From the NCBI GenBank assembly GCA_964006375.1, contig OZ023265.1:165566118-165630117 (forward strand): a stretch of DNA of 64,000 nt. Reading direction: 5' to 3'. The translations under genes and the position numbers were made by a program. The notes under the pieces were generated by a model. That model worked only from the letters and a program-made list of their open reading frames with translations. It ran no database searches and was not told the DNA's origin. This stretch comes from Tillus elongatus (lineage: Eukaryota; Arthropoda; Insecta; Coleoptera; Cleridae). Of this stretch, positions 61,375-64,000 are shown in pieces; position 1 is the first letter of the stretch; each line of letters begins with the position of its first letter.

Positions 61375-61867
61375 ACTATAATAACACAGTGTCCCTAATG
61401 CACACCTTAAAGTATTCCAATTGTTTTGACCTTGCGAAATGTAGTACTTTGTTAAATATTGTAATGAAATTTGCTTACTAAAATTGCAGAAAATCTCACG
61501 CAGCATAGGTACCGGAAGGAAATTTTGAACCCTATCATTAATTAATTGGGGGATGATGCATTTCAAAAGAGTTTTCCAGCAAGACGATGCAGTAATTCGT
61601 GTAACCAGCGAAAACATTTCTTTCTTAAGAGTATTTTGACGATAATTCGTAAAACTCAAAATGCTTGGACATACAGTCTAGCGATTTGACACCTTGCCTC
61701 TTTTGGCCAGGGCCCTGCATCAAAAAGTTAAATCATGCACTTCGGTGGTGAATTTAGACAACGTTAACTTAGAATTGCAAATATGTTAGGAGTTAATGAC
61801 CACCTAGCTTACTGTTTTTCAATCGTGACAACTTTTCATTTGATACCATATCAAGAAGGTTGTTGAA

Positions 61868-63345
61868 AAAGATTTTTTATTTTTTTATTTCAAAAACACA
61901 CCACGAGGGCTTACAGCCTAAATACTATCGTACCGTGGGTGTCGACAAGGAGGAAAGAGGCAACTTGTTAATTCTAGACTTGAAAATTTGTAGGTCCGGA
62001 GGAGAAAGAAAAACATTTGCCGGCAAGGAATTTCACAACTTGGAAGTCCTCGGGACAAAAGAGCGGGCATAACAAGAGGTTTTATGTCTGTTGACCTGGA
62101 CAGTAAAAGGGTGGATTCGCTCTGTTCCCCTGGTAGATCTGTTGGGGGCAGCAGGTGGAGGAACTATCGAAGAAATCTTCTCTGAGCAGTGCCCGTGCAA
62201 ATATCTATAAAATAAAGAGAGAGAGAGAGAGGTCACCAACGGCACGTCGGTGAGAAAGGGATGGCAGCCTTTGGGTGAGGGTAGGGTCACAGATGGGACG
62301 TATAGCTCTGTTCTGAATGGAGTCCAGGATATCGAGGTTATATTTGAGTGGAGGGTGCTGTCATCCGCGTAACTCAGAACTGGACTGGATGTGTCAGAGA
62401 GGAGGTCATTGATGTGGAGAAGAAACAAAGTAGGGGTTAAAGCTGAACCTTGAGGGACTCCTGCATTAATTGGATACAGTTTAGAGGAATGGCTATCCAC
62501 GACAACAAAAACGCTCCGGTTGGAGAGGAAATTCGCTGTCTAGGTACAGAGTTTTGGTGGTAGGCCATAGGCCGGTAGTTTATTAAGCAGCGCTGCCTGC
62601 CAGACCTGGTCGAATGCTTTGCATATGTCTAGAGCGACAATCTGGGATTCACCGTGTAGTTCCATAGACGTGCTCCAAGAATGGGTGACAAAGGAAAGGA
62701 GGTCGGCAGTTGATCGGCGCTGACGGAATTCAAACTGCCTGTCGTGGATTAGACTGTGTTTTTCAAGAAATTTGAGTAATTCGGTGTTTATATACTTTTC
62801 CATCACTTTAGCGACGACTAAAAGGAGACAAAGAAGCCTGTAGTTGCTAGGAAGCGCTTTGGATCCTTTCTTAGGGACGGGTTGTACTGGAGCAGTTTTC
62901 CAGTTACTAGGGAACATGCCTCTATTGTAAGATGACTAAACAGACAAGTCAGGACAGCAGCAAGTTCTGGTGCGCATTTTTTGAGAACAATTACTGCGAT
63001 CTCGTCAAGGCCAGAGGCTTTTCTGGTATTAAGAGAAGAGAGCATCTTTCGTACCTTTTTAGTTTTGAAAATGATATCCGTCATTTTATGCGCGACATTG
63101 GCAACTGTTGGTGGTTGAACATTTGGAGGTGAGTTGAGAGTAGAATTGCCGGCGAACAAGTCTTGCCCAGGGCGGTAGAAACAATTTCATCCCCTGAAAC
63201 AAGAGGTGGGAACGTGCTTTTGCATAAATTATTCCTAATAGATTTAGCAAGAGTCCATAAGAGTTTGCTGCCATTGGAGCTTGAGAGTACTTTGTTTTTG
63301 ATGTGGTTATTAAACGAGTTTTTTGTCTAAAAAATGCGGACATAG
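61868..63345 (-). mobile_element. Jockey-like retrotransposon fragment, family N1, copy 4, internally deleted
   Basis: The minus strand carries RT segments (FAGNSTLNSPPNVQP near 63150, KASGLDEIAVIVLKK, NKLPAYGLPPKLCT, INAGVPQGSALTP). YADDSTLHSN then joins directly to TSISWTPFRTELYVPS (62345). This deletes several hundred bp between motif C and the C-terminal region compared with copy 3. Many frameshifts occur. The 3' end is the shared block with an A-rich tail at 61868-61895. Confidence 0.75.
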
Positions 63346-64000
63346 CGGATGCAACTAGTAAACAAGAAGTGATGATAACGATTAGAAAACCGATGGTTAA
63401 CCAAATGAAATCAGTAACCTGTGTTGACCCCTGATAAGTACACTACGAAGAACCTAGTTTACCACAACTTTCTTTTGAATCCAAACGATGGCTTCGCTAA
63501 CAAAGTTTAATAGGAATTAAATTAATTATCCCCCTGGTGACGCTAACTATCGAACGTTAGATATTAAAAATGTGTTAGACACTGGATTCTCCGTAGCGTA
63601 CTTACAGATTTATAATTTTTCTCGTTTTTGCACCGAGTAGTTATTACGTAATTTTTTGAGATAACTCAAATAATTTTTTTTATTTCGCTACTATGTTGCA
63701 CATACTGCGAGAAAATTTTCTTGTTTCTGCACTAAATTATTAAGTAAACGACATTGAAATACATAAGTACACACTGGGAAAGAAAAATATTTTTTGGATA
63801 TGTTTCTGCCACAATACGCAATCTCGAAGTAATGATAGGTAAGGATCGTTCAATTTTACTTTTAGAATGACTACAATAAATCGAATTAACTACATACTAC
63901 ATTATAAATGTCAGTCAGTGTCATATCATGAAACAGCTTCTTAATTATATCTCCATTCAAAGTCAAGGCATTAAGTGACTGTGGCATTAAGAAGTGAGGC
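63346..64000. other. Unassigned, with a decayed inverted Penelope-like leader pair
   Basis: 63512-63483 (minus) reads AACTTTGTTAGCGAAGCCATCG and 63529-63566 (plus) reads CCCCCTGGTGACGCTAACTA, both diverged forms of the hammerhead-like leader, again head to head. Beyond 63600 nothing is recognised. Confidence 0.4.

Overview
This is eukaryotic DNA, most likely from an insect or another arthropod with a large, repeat-rich genome. The signs are pacifastin-type (arthropod) protease-inhibitor repeats, mariner/pogo/IS630-type and hAT DNA transposons, R1-like and CR1/jockey-like non-LTR retrotransposons, Penelope-like elements with GIY-YIG endonucleases, tRNA-derived SINEs, and TATA plus TCAGT core promoters. 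There are no bacterial-style operons and no credible single-copy host gene structure. Almost everything recognisable is mobile or was once mobile, and nearly all coding sequence is truncated, frameshifted or stopped.

Layout. 1-8.2 kb: a nested patchwork of non-autonomous elements whose ends carry small hairpins and whose interiors carry long (AT)n tracts. 9.06-12.64 kb: a tandem array of decayed pacifastin domains ending in a short readable multi-domain ORF. 12.7-13.5 kb: a solo-LTR-like promoter/polyA unit. 15.05-17.66 kb: an IS630/mariner-type transposon with roughly 600-bp terminal inverted repeats. 18.5-24.5 kb: a jockey-like fragment, a perfect ~840-bp palindrome made of Penelope-like sequence, and a 5'-truncated CR1/jockey-like element with a long open RT frame. 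24.8-32.4 kb: Penelope promoter/ribozyme-like pieces and more hairpin-ended elements. 32.95-35.50 kb: an internally deleted mariner containing a 151-bp satellite built from its own transposase start. 35.5-39.2 kb: mostly unassigned. 39.4-40.7 kb: an inverted pair of Penelope-like ends. 40.95-42.41 kb and 42.49-46.14 kb: an IS630-type and a pogo-type transposon, back to back in (TA)n. 46.7-49.65 kb: a decayed R1-like element. 49.9-50.9 kb: a hAT MITE inserted at the centre of a Penelope palindrome. 51.3-57.6 kb and 61.9-63.3 kb: more copies of one jockey-like family, plus a Penelope GIY-YIG fragment followed by a near-canonical hammerhead ribozyme.

Themes. Twenty-three long (AT)n tracts (about 2.2 kb in total) often form the exact boundary of an element. 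The TA-targeting transposons insert at or inside them. Penelope-like copies recur in inverted pairs carrying hammerhead-like motifs. Two tandem arrays (pacifastin and mariner start) show satellites growing out of coding sequence. Family assignments rest on motifs read by eye; no database search was possible.
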